Positions 36,490 through 44,822 are shown, counted from the first letter of the stretch. The stretch: 49,289 nucleotides of DNA from Pseudomonas sp. 21 (GCF_000955805.1 NZ_JYOA01000005.1:1-49289); one strand, 5' to 3'. The notes: generated by a model from the letters alone, not told the origin. A program made the numbers and translations.

Positions 36490-36720
36490 TCAACGACGGA
36501 CATAGTCCATCCAGAACGGGCGCTCGACTTCCTGCTGGATGTCGGCACGACTCAGGCCGATGTCCTTGAGCGCCTCATCGCTCATGGTCGCCAGCTCACG
36601 GCGCTGGCGGGCCAGTTCGTGCCAGTGCAGGACACGTTGCACGGCGCGCTTCCACAACGGCGCGGCCGGCACTTTATGGACATGGTAGGACGCTGCTACG
36701 AAACCGAGTTGACCTTTCAT
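36490..36720 (-). CDS. DUF1127 (YjiS-like) small protein
   Basis: A 76-residue protein with the C-terminal DUF1127 motif ARQRRELATMSDEALKDIGLSRADIQQEVERPFW. The Arg-rich motif is known in other bacteria to bind RNA or to affect phosphate and carbon metabolism; the role here is unknown. It is divergent from the LysR gene across a 97-bp gap, so the regulator may control it. Confidence 0.87.
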   Translation of the reverse strand: MKGQLGFVAASYHVHKVPAAPLWKRAVQRVLHWHELARQRRELATMSDEALKDIGLSRADIQQEVERPFWMDYVRR

Positions 36721-36817
36721 CTTGCTTCCCTCCCAGTGGGGTTGGATGCAGTTTCAGGCTCGCGCTAAGATCAATCCAACGAATCATTCTTATGCAACCC
36801 ATCTCGGAGATTGATGA

Positions 36818-37669
36818 ATGAGCAGCTTCCCCAGCATCGACAGCGAACTGCTGCGCACCTTCGTCGCCATTGCCGACCATGGCGGCTTCACCCGCGCCGC
36901 CGAGATGGTCAACCGCACCCAGTCGGCGGTGAGCATGCAGATGAAACGCCTGGAGGAAGACGTGCTGGAACGCAGCCTGTTCGAGCGCGACGGTCGTCAG
37001 GTGCGCCTGACGCCGGAGGGGCAGATATTGCTGGGCTACGCGCGGCGCATCCTGCGATTGCAGGGTGAGGTGTTCAACACCTTCCGCCAGCCGCACATGG
37101 TCGGCTCGGTGAAGATCGGCACACCGGATGACTACGTGATGCGCTTCCTGCCCAGCATCCTTTCGCGTTTCGCCGAGGCCTACCCGCTGGTGCAGGTGGA
37201 AGTGCACTGCGATTCGTCCGCGCAACTGCTGATGCGCAACGACCTGGACCTGTCCATCGTCACCCGCGAGCCGGGCACCGAGATCGGCCAGCTGCTGCGC
37301 CAGGAAGACTTCGTCTGGATGGCCGCCGAGAGCTTCTGCCCGCAGGACCAGCGCCCGCTGCCGCTGGCGATGTTCAACACCGCCTGCTTCTGCCGCGCCT
37401 GGGCCTGCAATGCGCTGGAGGCAATGGAAGTGGACTACCGCATCGCCTACAGCAGCCCGAGCCTGTCGGCGCTGTTCGCCGTGGCCAGCGCGGGCCTGGC
37501 AGTGACCGCGCAGCTTCGCAGCCTGCTCACCGGCAACCTGCGCATCATCGGCGAGGAAGAGGGCCTGCCGGTGCTGCCCAACGCCAGCATCGTGCTGCTG
37601 CGCGGGCAGAAGATGACGCCGGTGACCGACAAGCTGGCCGAGTACATCGTCGAAGGCTTCCGCTCGTAA
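36818..37669 (+). CDS. LysR-family transcriptional regulator (LrhA-like)
   Basis: A 283-residue regulator. The N-terminal winged helix is LLRTFVAIADHGGFTRAAEMVNRTQSAVSMQMKRLEEDVLERSLFERDGRQVRLTPEGQ and the C-terminal part is a periplasmic-binding-protein-like effector domain. The DNA-binding part resembles LrhA/HexA-type regulators. Several Cys residues cluster in the effector domain (ESFCPQ, TACFCRAWACNA), which is uncommon and could allow redox or metal sensing. The likely target is the divergent DUF1127 gene. It ends 3 bp from the convergent TSUP gene. Confidence 0.9.
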   Translation: MSSFPSIDSELLRTFVAIADHGGFTRAAEMVNRTQSAVSMQMKRLEEDVLERSLFERDGRQVRLTPEGQILLGYARRILRLQGEVFNTFRQPHMVGSVKIGTPDDYVMRFLPSILSRFAEAYPLVQVEVHCDSSAQLLMRNDLDLSIVTREPGTEIGQLLRQEDFVWMAAESFCPQDQRPLPLAMFNTACFCRAWACNALEAMEVDYRIAYSSPSLSALFAVASAGLAVTAQLRSLLTGNLRIIGEEEGLPVLPNASIVLLRGQKMTPVTDKLAEYIVEGFRS

Positions 37670-37672
37670 GAC

Positions 37673-38419
37673 TCAGCGCACCGCCAACAGCACCGCGCAG
37701 ACGATCAGGAAAGCACTGAAGGCCACGCGCAACTGACGCACGGGCAGCGCATGAGCCAGGCGCACGCCCCAGGAAATGCTCACCAGCCCGCCCAGCGCCA
37801 GCGCGCTGCCCATGCGCCAGTCCACATGGCCATGCACGGCGTAGGTCGCCAGCGCCACGCCCGTGCTGGGCGCCGCCAGCGCCAGCGCGAGACCCTGGGC
37901 GATCACCTGGGTCAGGCCGAACACCGAGGTCAGCACCGGCGTCGCCAGAACGCCACCGCCCACACCAAACAGGCCGCCCAGCGAACCAGCCCCCAGCCCC
38001 AGCACGCCCATCCACGGCAAGCCGTAGCGCGGCGTACTGCCGCCCTGGGGAACACGCTGGAACAGGCGCACCAGCAGATACAGCGCCAGCAGCACCAGGA
38101 AGACCACAAAGGCGCTGCGCATGCTGCGGGCATCCAGGTTCACCGCGATGCTGGAAGCGAAGAACGCGCAGACCAGGCCGGTCAACGCCAGCACGCCGGC
38201 CTGGGCGAAATCGATACGGTTGCGCTGGTGGTAACGCCAGATCGCCAGCAGCACGTTCGGCACCACCATCACCAGCGCAGTGCCCTGCGCCAGTTGCTGG
38301 TCCAGCCCGAACAGCACGCCCAGCGCCGGAATCGCCAGCAGCCCGCCACCAATCCCGAACAGCCCACCCAGGCTGCCCAGCACGACGCCGAGCAGAACAT
38401 CCACAACCAGGTCCCACAT
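37673..38419 (-). CDS. TSUP-family (TauE/SafE) membrane transporter
   Basis: A 248-residue inner membrane protein of about eight helices arranged as two homologous halves. Each half starts with the signature GSLGGLFGIGGG or GSLGGLFGVGGG followed by a Pro-containing helix (LLAIPAL, VLATPVL). The family exports sulfite, sulfoacetate or other sulfur-containing organic anions; the substrate is unknown. The start MWDLVVD is preceded by GGAGGT. It is divergent from a LysR gene with a 105-bp gap, which probably controls it. Confidence 0.88.
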   Translation of the reverse strand: MWDLVVDVLLGVVLGSLGGLFGIGGGLLAIPALGVLFGLDQQLAQGTALVMVVPNVLLAIWRYHQRNRIDFAQAGVLALTGLVCAFFASSIAVNLDARSMRSAFVVFLVLLALYLLVRLFQRVPQGGSTPRYGLPWMGVLGLGAGSLGGLFGVGGGVLATPVLTSVFGLTQVIAQGLALALAAPSTGVALATYAVHGHVDWRMGSALALGGLVSISWGVRLAHALPVRQLRVAFSAFLIVCAVLLAVR

Positions 38420-38524
38420 GACACACCTCCACAACAGTGCGTCCATGCTAGAAAACACGGGTTGGATGGGAAACGCAAAGCGCAGCACAATGGCTTTGTC
38501 TTTTTAGCAAAGCCGCCACGCGCC

Positions 38525-39481
38525 ATGAATCCTTCCAGCCTCGAAGACCAACTCGACCTCTACCTGGACGTGCTCGACAACGGCAGCTTCTCCGCCGCCG
38601 CCCGCCTGCGCCAGCTCACACCTTCCGCCGTGGCACGGCGCATGGACGCGCTGGAGCAGGGATTGGGTTCGACCCTGCTGGTTCGCAGCACGCACAACGT
38701 ACGCGCCACACCGGCGGGCCTGGCGTTCGCCGAGCGAGCGCGGAGGATAGTCATCGAGTTGCGCCAGGCACGCGCGGAAGCGGTGTCACTGAGCACCGCG
38801 CCGGAAGGCCTGATCCGCATCGACGCCCCCGTACCCTTCGGTCGCCGTCACCTGGCCCCGGCGCTGGCCGATTTCCTCACCGCCAACCCCGGCCTGGACG
38901 TGCAGCTGCGGCTGATCGACAGCTTCACCGACACCCGCGGGGAAAACCTCGGCCAGGTCGACCTTGTGCTGCGCATCGGCACCCTGCCCGACAGCCGCCT
39001 GGTTGCCACGCGCCTGGCGCCCATGCGGCGGGTCGTCTGCGCTAGCCCCGCCTACCTGCAGCAGCACGGCAGACCGGCCTCGCCACTGGATCTGCCGGAG
39101 CACACCGGCCTCGACTGGGAAGGCCTCGCGCCACCCCTGGCCTGGCGCTTCCTCATTGACGGAAAGCTGCAGCACCTGCGGCCACGCCGGCTGCGCATGA
39201 CCGCCAACAATGCCGAAACGCTGGTGGAAGGTGCGCTGCAGGGCATTGGCCTTGCCCACCTGCCAACCTGGCTATGCAGCGAGTACCTGATCAGTGGCCA
39301 ATTGCTGCCGCTGTTCTGCGACAACGGCCTTCCCGAGCCGGAGCCCGGCGTTATCCACGCATTGCGCCTGGAGCGTGGCACCCACCCGCGCAGCGAGCGC
39401 CTGCTGGCCTTCCTGCTGGAGTGCTTCGGCTTCCCGCCACCCTGGGATGCAGCCCTGGAAGAAGCGCTGTTCAAGAATTAA
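38525..39481 (+). CDS. LysR-family transcriptional regulator
   Basis: A 318-residue regulator with winged helix LDLYLDVLDNGSFSAAARLRQLTPSAVARRMDALEQGLGSTLLVRSTHNVRATPAGLAFAERA, followed by a CrgA/DsdC-type effector domain (APEGLIRIDAPVPFGRRHLAPALADFLTANPGLDVQLRLID). It is divergent from the TSUP transporter gene and probably regulates it in response to the transported compound (inference). The coding start MNPSSLED fits the family. Confidence 0.9.
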   Translation: MNPSSLEDQLDLYLDVLDNGSFSAAARLRQLTPSAVARRMDALEQGLGSTLLVRSTHNVRATPAGLAFAERARRIVIELRQARAEAVSLSTAPEGLIRIDAPVPFGRRHLAPALADFLTANPGLDVQLRLIDSFTDTRGENLGQVDLVLRIGTLPDSRLVATRLAPMRRVVCASPAYLQQHGRPASPLDLPEHTGLDWEGLAPPLAWRFLIDGKLQHLRPRRLRMTANNAETLVEGALQGIGLAHLPTWLCSEYLISGQLLPLFCDNGLPEPEPGVIHALRLERGTHPRSERLLAFLLECFGFPPPWDAALEEALFKN

Positions 39482-39485
39482 CCAT

Positions 39486-39502
39486 CGCGCTAAATTAATG
39501 CG
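39486..39502. promoter_or_regulatory. Candidate OhrR box upstream of ohrR
   Basis: CGCGCTAAATTAATGCG is A+T-rich at its centre with GC ends. The core CTAAATTAA also occurs upstream of ohr. It lies 42 bp before the ohrR start, suiting autorepression. Confidence 0.45.
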
Positions 39503-39543
39503 TAATCAACTCTTCGCTTCGAGCGCCCTGCCAGGAGCACGCC

Positions 39544-39993
39544 ATGACCCAGCAAGAACCCACCTGCGAAGCCCTCAAACTGGATAACCAGCTGTGCTTC
39601 GCCCTCTACTCCACCTCCCTGCAGATGACCAAGGTCTACAAGCCCCTGCTGCAGGAGCTGGGCCTCACCTATCCGCAGTACATCGCCATGCTGGTGCTGT
39701 GGGAAGAAGACGGCATCACCGTGGGCGAGATCAGCTCGCGCATGCTCACCGACCCCGGCTCCCTCACGCCCCTGCTCAAGCGCCTGGAGGCCGAGGGCCT
39801 GATCACCCGCACCCGCAGCCAGGCGGACGAGCGCGTGGTGCAACTGCGCCTGACCGACAAGGGTCGTGAGCTGCGCCGACAGGCGGAGAGCATTCCGGCC
39901 TGCATCCTGGCCAGCAGCGGTCTAACGTTGGACAGTCTGAAGCGCCTCCAGGAGGAGCTCGTGGACCTGCGCGGGCATCTGCAAGCCCCGTAA
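39544..39993 (+). CDS. ohrR: Organic hydroperoxide-sensing repressor OhrR
   Basis: A 149-residue MarR-family repressor. The peroxide-reactive Cys18 lies in LDNQLCFALYSTSLQMTKVYKPLLQELGLTYPQYIAMLVLWE, the classical OhrR signature. The winged helix is VGEISSRMLTDPGSLTPLLKRLEAEGLITRTRSQADERVVQLRLT. A second Cys (IPACILASSG) makes it a two-Cys type, inactivated by an inter-subunit disulfide. It is followed 178 bp later by its usual target ohr, in the same direction. Confidence 0.95.
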   Translation: MTQQEPTCEALKLDNQLCFALYSTSLQMTKVYKPLLQELGLTYPQYIAMLVLWEEDGITVGEISSRMLTDPGSLTPLLKRLEAEGLITRTRSQADERVVQLRLTDKGRELRRQAESIPACILASSGLTLDSLKRLQEELVDLRGHLQAP

Positions 39994-40052
39994 ATCGGGG
40001 CTTATACCCAAGCTGCAGGTCCTTTAGTCAGAAATCTTCCAATAATTATCTT

Positions 40053-40118
40053 GCGCACTAAATTAAATCGAACTAACTTCCTCCTCACGAACTGCTTAGC
40101 GCACAAGATATTAAGCAG
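40053..40118 (+). promoter_or_regulatory. ohr promoter and operator region
   Basis: GCGCACTAAATTAAATCG shares the core CTAAATTAA with the ohrR upstream site. It sits between TTGCGC (40051) and TAACTT, 17 bp apart, a possible promoter. Downstream, CTGCTTA and TAAGCAG form an inverted repeat (40092-40118) with GCGCACAAGATAT between them. Confidence 0.5.
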
Positions 40119-40171
40119 CCAGATGCCCTCGGTAAAAACAACCTAGCCCTACCTGCGAATCGGAGACCACC

Positions 40172-40600
40172 ATGCAAACCATCAAAGCCCTCTACACCGC
40201 CACCGCTACCGCCACCGGAGGCCGCGACGGCCGAGCCGTTTCCTCGGACGGCATCCTCGACGTGAAACTGTCCACCCCGCGCGAGCTGGGCGGTGCGGGC
40301 GGCGAAGCCACCAACCCGGAACAACTGTTCGCCGCCGGCTACTCGGCCTGCTTCATCGGCGCCATCAAGTTCGTCGCCAGCCAGAGCAAGAAGCAGATCC
40401 CGGCGGACGCCTCGATCACCGGCAAGGTCGGCATCGGCCAGATCCCCGGCGGTTTCGGCCTGGAAGTGGAACTGAACATCAACCTGCCGGGCCTGGACCG
40501 GGCCGAGGCCGAAGAGCTGGTCGCCAAGGCTCACCAGGTCTGCCCCTACTCCAATGCCACCCGCGGCAACATCGACGTGCGCCTGAACGTCAGCGTCTGA
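40172..40600 (+). CDS. ohr: Organic hydroperoxide resistance protein Ohr
   Basis: A 142-residue OsmC/Ohr-family thiol peroxidase that reduces organic hydroperoxides using lipoylated partners. Peroxidatic Cys60 ([12 protein letters not shown]) and resolving Cys124 ([13 protein letters not shown]) are both present, as is the catalytic Arg in the [10 protein letters not shown] loop. Its length is normal. It is controlled by the upstream OhrR. Confidence 0.97.
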   Translation: MQTIKALYTATATATGGRDGRAVSSDGILDVKLSTPRELGGAGGEATNPEQLFAAGYSACFIGAIKFVASQSKKQIPADASITGKVGIGQIPGGFGLEVELNINLPGLDRAEAEELVAKAHQVCPYSNATRGNIDVRLNVSV

Positions 40601-40630
40601 TTCAGCTCACGATCCCTCGCCGCAGAAACG

Positions 40631-40658
40631 AAAAAGCCCGGCATCAGCCGGGCTTTTT
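40631..40658. terminator. Bidirectional terminator between ohr and efp
   Basis: Arms AAAAAGCCCGGC and GCCGGGCTTTTTT around ATCA, between convergent genes. Confidence 0.92.
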
Positions 40659-40675
40659 TGTGTCTCGGATCAGGC

Positions 40676-41242
40676 TCAGGCCTTGACGCGGGACTTGTAC
40701 TCGCCAGTGCGGGTATCGATTTCGATCGAGTCGCCGATTTCGCAGAAGGCGGAAACCTGGACTTCAGCACCGTTCTTCAGGCGAGCGGTCTTCATCACTT
40801 TACCGGAGGTGTCGCCACGGACAGCCGGCTCGGTGTAGACGATTTCGCGAACGATGGTGGTCGGCAGTTCAACGGAGATGACTTTCTCGTTGTAGAAGAC
40901 GGCTTCGCAGACGTCGGTCATGCCGTCTTCGATGAAGGTCAGCACGCCTTCCAGATCGCCTTTCTCGATCTCGTACTGGTTGAACTCGGTGTCCATGAAG
41001 ACATACAGCGGGTCCGCGAAGTAGGAGTAGGTTACTTCCTTGCGATCGAGGATGATCGGCTCCAGCTTGTCGTCGGCCTTGAACACGGTCTCGGTGCCAG
41101 CACCGGTCAGCAGGTTCTTCAGCTTCATCTTGACGACCGCGGAGTTACGGCCGGACTTGTTGAACTCGGCCTTCTGGATGACCCAGGGGGCGCCATTGAT
41201 GTTGGCAACCTGGCCAGCGCGGAACTCTTGTGCGGTTTTCAT
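40676..41242 (-). CDS. efp: Translation elongation factor P
   Basis: A 188-residue EF-P with three beta-barrel domains; it relieves ribosome stalling at polyproline stretches. Arg32 at the tip of domain I ([20 protein letters not shown]) is the residue rhamnosylated in Pseudomonas and Neisseria, in place of the lysine used by E. coli. The modifying enzyme EarP is encoded immediately upstream (42-bp gap), in the same direction. The start MKTAQEF gives the standard numbering. A TATGAT box in the gap may add a promoter of its own. Confidence 0.97.
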   Translation of the reverse strand: MKTAQEFRAGQVANINGAPWVIQKAEFNKSGRNSAVVKMKLKNLLTGAGTETVFKADDKLEPIILDRKEVTYSYFADPLYVFMDTEFNQYEIEKGDLEGVLTFIEDGMTDVCEAVFYNEKVISVELPTTIVREIVYTEPAVRGDTSGKVMKTARLKNGAEVQVSAFCEIGDSIEIDTRTGEYKSRVKA

Positions 41243-41284
41243 ACGATTATCCGATTGGATTGGAGACAAAAATCAGGGGCCATA

Positions 41285-42412
41285 TCATAGCCAATTTGTA
41301 TAAAAACGCACCAGCCCCGCGGCAAGATCGGTTTGTTCACTCAGGCGCCGCTGCCAATTGCCAATCCACGCGGCCCACTCCGGCAGCCGGCTTTCCAGCT
41401 TTTGCCAGGCATCGCCGATATCACCCTGGCCATTCCAGGCCATCCAGAAAGCCTGCAACGCCACCCGCAGCGTCTCGTCCATCCCCTCGCAGAACAGGGC
41501 CAGAAAAGCTTCCAGCTTCTCCAGATGGATATCCTCATCCTGCTGATAGATGTGCCAGACGAATGGCCGCCCCGCCCATTGCGCCCGCACGAACGAATCC
41601 TCGCCACGCACCGCATTGAAATCGCAACTCCACAGCAGCGGGTCGTAGTCTTCCTGGCGCAGGAAGGGCAACACCTGCACACGCAGGGCCTCCTTCTGGT
41701 ACTGCCCCCCTATTCCCAGTGCCTGCCCCGCCCAGCGCTCGACATCGGCCAGCACCCTGCCCTCCGGCACCAGCAACAAGGTGGCGGCGCTGCTTCCGGC
41801 CAGCGCATCAAGCCACCCCCCCAGCGCGCCATTCTCATAGGCAAACAGGGACATGCGCCGCTCCTGAACCTGCGGGTACACACCCAGACCTTGCAGGAAG
41901 CCAAGGCTGGCCGCCGGATCGGCCTGGAAGGCATCGCGCCGGGCGATCAGCTCACCCTCCCGCAACAGTCCGCCGGTGGCAGCGGTGAAGCCGGGGAAAT
42001 AGAAATACTTCTGCAGCCCACTGGCCTGCATCGACGGCAATCCATGGCAGGACTCCACCCAGGACTCGGCACTGAGGTATTCCAGGTTCAGCCACAGCGC
42101 AGGCGCCTGCCGCTCGCGCATCGCTTCTATATAGGCAGCCGGCATTTCGCAGGCGAAGGCCTCGATCACCACATCCGCTGCGGGAGTGTCCCGCCAGGGC
42201 TTCGGCCACAGGCGAACGTCCACGCCCGATTGCTGCTGCACGTCGGCCGCGCCATCGGCCGCCGGACAGATACGCACGAAGGCAGCCAGGTCGTCGACCC
42301 ACAGCCGCACCTGCTGCCGATGCTCTGCGGCCAGTTGCCGGGCCAGACGCCAGGTGACGCCGATATCGCCATAGTTGTCGACTACGCTGCAGAAGATGTC
42401 CCAGCTGGCCAT
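41285..42412 (-). CDS. earP: EF-P arginine-32 rhamnosyltransferase EarP
   Basis: A 375-residue inverting glycosyltransferase of the EarP (DUF2331) family, transferring rhamnose from dTDP-rhamnose to Arg32 of EF-P. The N-terminal Rossmann domain begins WDIFCSVVDNYGDIGVTWRLARQL, with the catalytic Asp in NYGDIG. The C-terminal nucleotide-sugar site includes RPFVWHIYQQDEDIHLEKLEAFL. AGGAAAG precedes the ATG. It is adjacent to and upstream of efp, as is usual in pseudomonads. Confidence 0.95.
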   Translation of the reverse strand: MASWDIFCSVVDNYGDIGVTWRLARQLAAEHRQQVRLWVDDLAAFVRICPAADGAADVQQQSGVDVRLWPKPWRDTPAADVVIEAFACEMPAAYIEAMRERQAPALWLNLEYLSAESWVESCHGLPSMQASGLQKYFYFPGFTAATGGLLREGELIARRDAFQADPAASLGFLQGLGVYPQVQERRMSLFAYENGALGGWLDALAGSSAATLLLVPEGRVLADVERWAGQALGIGGQYQKEALRVQVLPFLRQEDYDPLLWSCDFNAVRGEDSFVRAQWAGRPFVWHIYQQDEDIHLEKLEAFLALFCEGMDETLRVALQAFWMAWNGQGDIGDAWQKLESRLPEWAAWIGNWQRRLSEQTDLAAGLVRFYTNWL

Positions 42413-42520
42413 GCGCTTTCCTACGTAGCAGAGCGTGCCTCAGAAGGCGCCAGTGTACCCGCGATCCCAGCCATGCTCCTTAAGCCGATGAATCCCTTGG
42501 AAAAAATTTTCAAAAAAGAT

Positions 42521-42549
42521 TTGCCAAGGAAGAAACCTTTGAGTAAAGT
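42521..42549 (+). promoter_or_regulatory. Promoter of tRNA-Ser
   Basis: TTGCCA and TAAAGT are 17 bp apart, followed by the same GCGCGCC discriminator as the tRNA-Glu operon promoter in this window. Confidence 0.8.
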
Positions 42550-42585
42550 GCGCGCCTCGACAGACACAGCGCTGTCGAGAAATCT

Positions 42586-42675
42586 GGTGAGGTGTCCGAG
42601 CGGTTGAAGGAGCACGCCTGGAAAGTGTGTATACGAGAAATCGTATCGAGGGTTCGAATCCCTCCCTCACCGCCA
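42586..42675 (+). tRNA. tRNA-Ser (GGA)
   Basis: A 90-nt class II tRNA with a long variable arm (TATACGAGAAATCGTATCGA), anticodon loop CTGGAAA (anticodon GGA), T arm GGGTTCGAATCCC and encoded GCCA end. Confidence 0.97.
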
Positions 42676-42682
42676 GATTCAT

Positions 42683-42717
42683 GAAAAAGCCCGGCTAAGC
42701 AATTAGCCGGGCTTTTT
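42683..42717 (+). terminator. Terminator of tRNA-Ser
   Basis: Arms AAAAAGCCCGGCTAA and TTAGCCGGGCTTTTT around GCAA, 7 bp after the tRNA 3' end. Confidence 0.93.
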
Positions 42718-42991
42718 CGTTTTCCCCTTCACACTTTCTTCACCTGTTGCGGCCTAGTTGCAAGTTGTCAGTTGGACAAATGCGCAACGGCGATTAAACA
42801 GTTGTTCGACCATTGTCGACAGTCATCTGGCAGCTTGGTTCCGCAACCCGGAAACCCGCCTCAGACCCCGCCTGACACCTGTTAGCAACACTCCTTTGCC
42901 AGATTGGACAGTTTTTGCCCAAATCGGCCTCGGACAACTGCTAACAGCACCCGTAACATGAAAAAAAAGTGCCGTACTTGCGCTTGGTCAG
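42718..42991. other. Upstream region of oprI
   Basis: A non-coding stretch with several short inverted repeats built from TTGTC/GACAA: TTGTC-N5-GACAA at 42765-42779 and a TGTCGACA palindrome near 42815. A 9-bp inverted pair CTGTTAGCA/TGCTAACAG lies at 42879-42887 and 42939-42947. These may be regulator sites. An A-run is present at 42961-42968. Confidence 0.4.
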
Positions 42992-43019
42992 TTTACTTAC
43001 TACAAGTAATGGGTACTAT
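42992..43019 (+). promoter_or_regulatory. Predicted oprI promoter
   Basis: TTTACT and TACTAT are 16 bp apart, giving a leader of about 60 nt before the OprI start, which is plausible for this very abundant transcript. Confidence 0.5.
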
Positions 43020-43088
43020 GTAGTCCGGCTAATTTCCCAGTCATGGGAGATTGCTTTTAATGGAAATGTCCACCTTAAGGGGAACACG

Positions 43089-43340
43089 ATGAACAACGTT
43101 CTGAAATTCTCTGCTCTGGCTCTGGCTGCTGTTCTGGCCACCGGTTGCAGCAGCCACTCGAAAGAAACCGAAGCACGTCTGACCGCTACTGAAGACGCCG
43201 CTGCTCGCGCTCAAGCCCGTGCCGATGAAGCCTATCGCAAGGCTGACGAAGCTCTGGCCGCCGCTCAGAAAGCCCAGCAGACCGCTGACGAGGCTAACGA
43301 GCGCGCCCTGCGTATGCTGGACAAAGCCAGCCGCAAGTAA
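43089..43340 (+). CDS. oprI: Major outer membrane lipoprotein OprI
   Basis: An 83-residue Lpp-type lipoprotein. The signal peptide ends in lipobox LATGC; the mature part is an Ala-rich trimeric coiled coil with heptads ([49 protein letters not shown]) and ends in Lys, the residue that can be linked to peptidoglycan. AAGGGGAA precedes the ATG. It is one of the most abundant proteins in Pseudomonas. It converges on an L,D-transpeptidase gene, the type of enzyme that attaches Lpp to the cell wall. Confidence 0.97.
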   Translation: MNNVLKFSALALAAVLATGCSSHSKETEARLTATEDAAARAQARADEAYRKADEALAAAQKAQQTADEANERALRMLDKASRK

Positions 43341-43364
43341 TAGATCTTCGGATCTGTTCGAAAG

Positions 43365-43391
43365 AACCGACCCCTCGGGGTCGGTTTTTTT
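43365..43391 (+). terminator. Terminator of oprI
   Basis: AACCGACCCC-T-CGGGGTCGGTT hairpin running into a run of T, 24 bp after the stop. Confidence 0.93.
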
Positions 43392-43432
43392 ATGCCCGCA
43401 GTCTTGTCTCCACGACAAAGCAGGCGGACAAC

Positions 43433-43470
43433 AAAAAGCCCGCTCGACCGGTAACGGTCGGCGGGCTTCT
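43433..43470 (-). terminator. Terminator of the L,D-transpeptidase gene
   Basis: A composite stem AGCCCGC/GCGGGCT plus CGACCG/CGGTCG around GTAA, ending on the minus strand in TTTTTGTTG. Confidence 0.9.
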
Positions 43471-43486
43471 TAGTGCGCGCTACAAG

Positions 43487-44470
43487 TTACTGCAGCGGCA
43501 CGGCGTCCTGGTCAACAGTGGCGGCAACCGAACCACCCTGCTGCACTTGCTGCGGCTGGGCAATGGCAACCGGCAGGCCGTCTTCGGCGGCAACCACTTC
43601 ACGCACCACGTTCCAGTCCATCTGCATCTGGCTGGCGATGTCTTCGCGCTTGAGCAGGGCGTTGATCACCGCGGTGTGCTTGTCGACGACGGACGGATCA
43701 CCGTTGTCATCGATGGGCGCATGGGCTTCGAGGTAGATCTTGCCTTCGCTGCGACCGAACTTGTACGGCTCGTTGATGATGCGCACCTTGGTGCCCACCG
43801 GAATCATCGAGAACAGCTGGGTCACGTCCCAGTTGTACATACGGAAGCAACCGTGGCTGGTACGGGTGCCGATGCCGAACTTCTTGTTCGAGCCGTGGAT
43901 CAGGTAGCCGTGGAAGCCCAGGCTCATCTTGTACGGACCCAGCGGGTTGTCCGGGCCCGGCGGCACCACGGTCGGCAGCGGATCACCGTCGGCAGCGTGC
44001 TCGGCGCGGATCGATGCCGGCGGATACCAGGCCGGATCCTTGGTCTTGGCGATCACACTGGTGCTGCCCACTGGCGAACCCCAGCCCTCACGACCGATAC
44101 CCAGGGCGTAGGTGTAGACGACGTTCTTGTCCTTGGGGAAGTAGTACAGGCGGTATTCGGCGAGGTTGATCACCACGCCTTCGCGCGGGCCGGCCGGCAG
44201 GACGAAACGGGTCGGAATGATGACCTCGGTGCCCACACCCGGCAGCCAGGCGTCGACGCCCGGGTTGGCGGCGATCATCTCGGAGTAGCCGAGACCGTAT
44301 TTCTCGCCAAGGTCGGCGAAGGTGTCTTCGTACTTGGCCTTGATGACCTGGACCTGGCCGACGATATCGTCGCCCGGCGCCGGCAGCGGCAATTCAATGG
44401 CGGAAACGGGGCCGGCCGAGAGCAGCGCGGCGAGGGACAGCGAGCAGGCGGCAATGACGCGCGACAACAT
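43487..44470 (-). CDS. L,D-transpeptidase (ErfK/YbiS/YcfS/YnhG family)
   Basis: A 327-residue exported enzyme. The signal peptide (1-24, cut at VSA-IE) is followed by a LysM-like peptidoglycan-binding segment (about 38-87, VIKAKYEDTFADLGEKYGLGYSEMIAANPGVDAWLPGVGTEVIIP) and a YkuD catalytic domain with HGYLIHGS and the active site SHGCFRMYN (His206, Cys208, Arg210). Such enzymes form 3-3 crosslinks or join Lpp to diaminopimelate; proximity to oprI suggests OprI anchoring (inference). The start MLSRVIA has AAGGA upstream. A Gln/Val-rich tail follows the catalytic domain. Confidence 0.92.
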   Translation of the reverse strand: MLSRVIAACSLSLAALLSAGPVSAIELPLPAPGDDIVGQVQVIKAKYEDTFADLGEKYGLGYSEMIAANPGVDAWLPGVGTEVIIPTRFVLPAGPREGVVINLAEYRLYYFPKDKNVVYTYALGIGREGWGSPVGSTSVIAKTKDPAWYPPASIRAEHAADGDPLPTVVPPGPDNPLGPYKMSLGFHGYLIHGSNKKFGIGTRTSHGCFRMYNWDVTQLFSMIPVGTKVRIINEPYKFGRSEGKIYLEAHAPIDDNGDPSVVDKHTAVINALLKREDIASQMQMDWNVVREVVAAEDGLPVAIAQPQQVQQGGSVAATVDQDAVPLQ

Positions 44471-44543
44471 CCGAGGATCCTTGACGTGGGCAATGAGCAA
44501 AGGGTGATCAGTTTACCACCGCAAGCCCCGTCAACGGGAGATA

Positions 44544-44822
44544 TCAGACGAGCCAGGAACTGCGCGCGCCGCGCTTTTCCTCTTCCAGTTGTTTCAGGCA
44601 GGCCGCGCAGATTCGCCGGTCGCGCAGCAACGGCCTCTCGGCGCCGCGCCACAGCGGCTGCGCCGGCAGCAAGCTGCCGCACAAGGTGCGGTCGGCCGGG
44701 GTTCCCAGCTCCAATTGGCGCGCAACCAGGTGCACCCGCACTTCGCGGCAGGCGAACAGGTCCAGCTGCTCATCGGGTTCGATCAACTGGTAGGCGAAGA
44801 GGGTCCAGGCGGGGCGCGACAT
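44544..44822 (-). CDS. Small Cys-containing hypothetical protein
   Basis: A 92-residue protein starting MSRPAWTLFAYQLIEPDEQLDLF. It has four Cys residues (ACREV, TLCGS and the pair CAAC in RRICAACLKQLEEEKR), which could bind zinc or form disulfides, and no signal peptide. The CxxC with trailing Leu/Glu helix looks like a degenerate zinc ribbon. I recognise no named family. An ATG eight codons upstream is also in frame. It lies between the transpeptidase and tesA genes on the same strand. Confidence 0.65.
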   Translation of the reverse strand: MSRPAWTLFAYQLIEPDEQLDLFACREVRVHLVARQLELGTPADRTLCGSLLPAQPLWRGAERPLLRDRRICAACLKQLEEEKRGARSSWLV

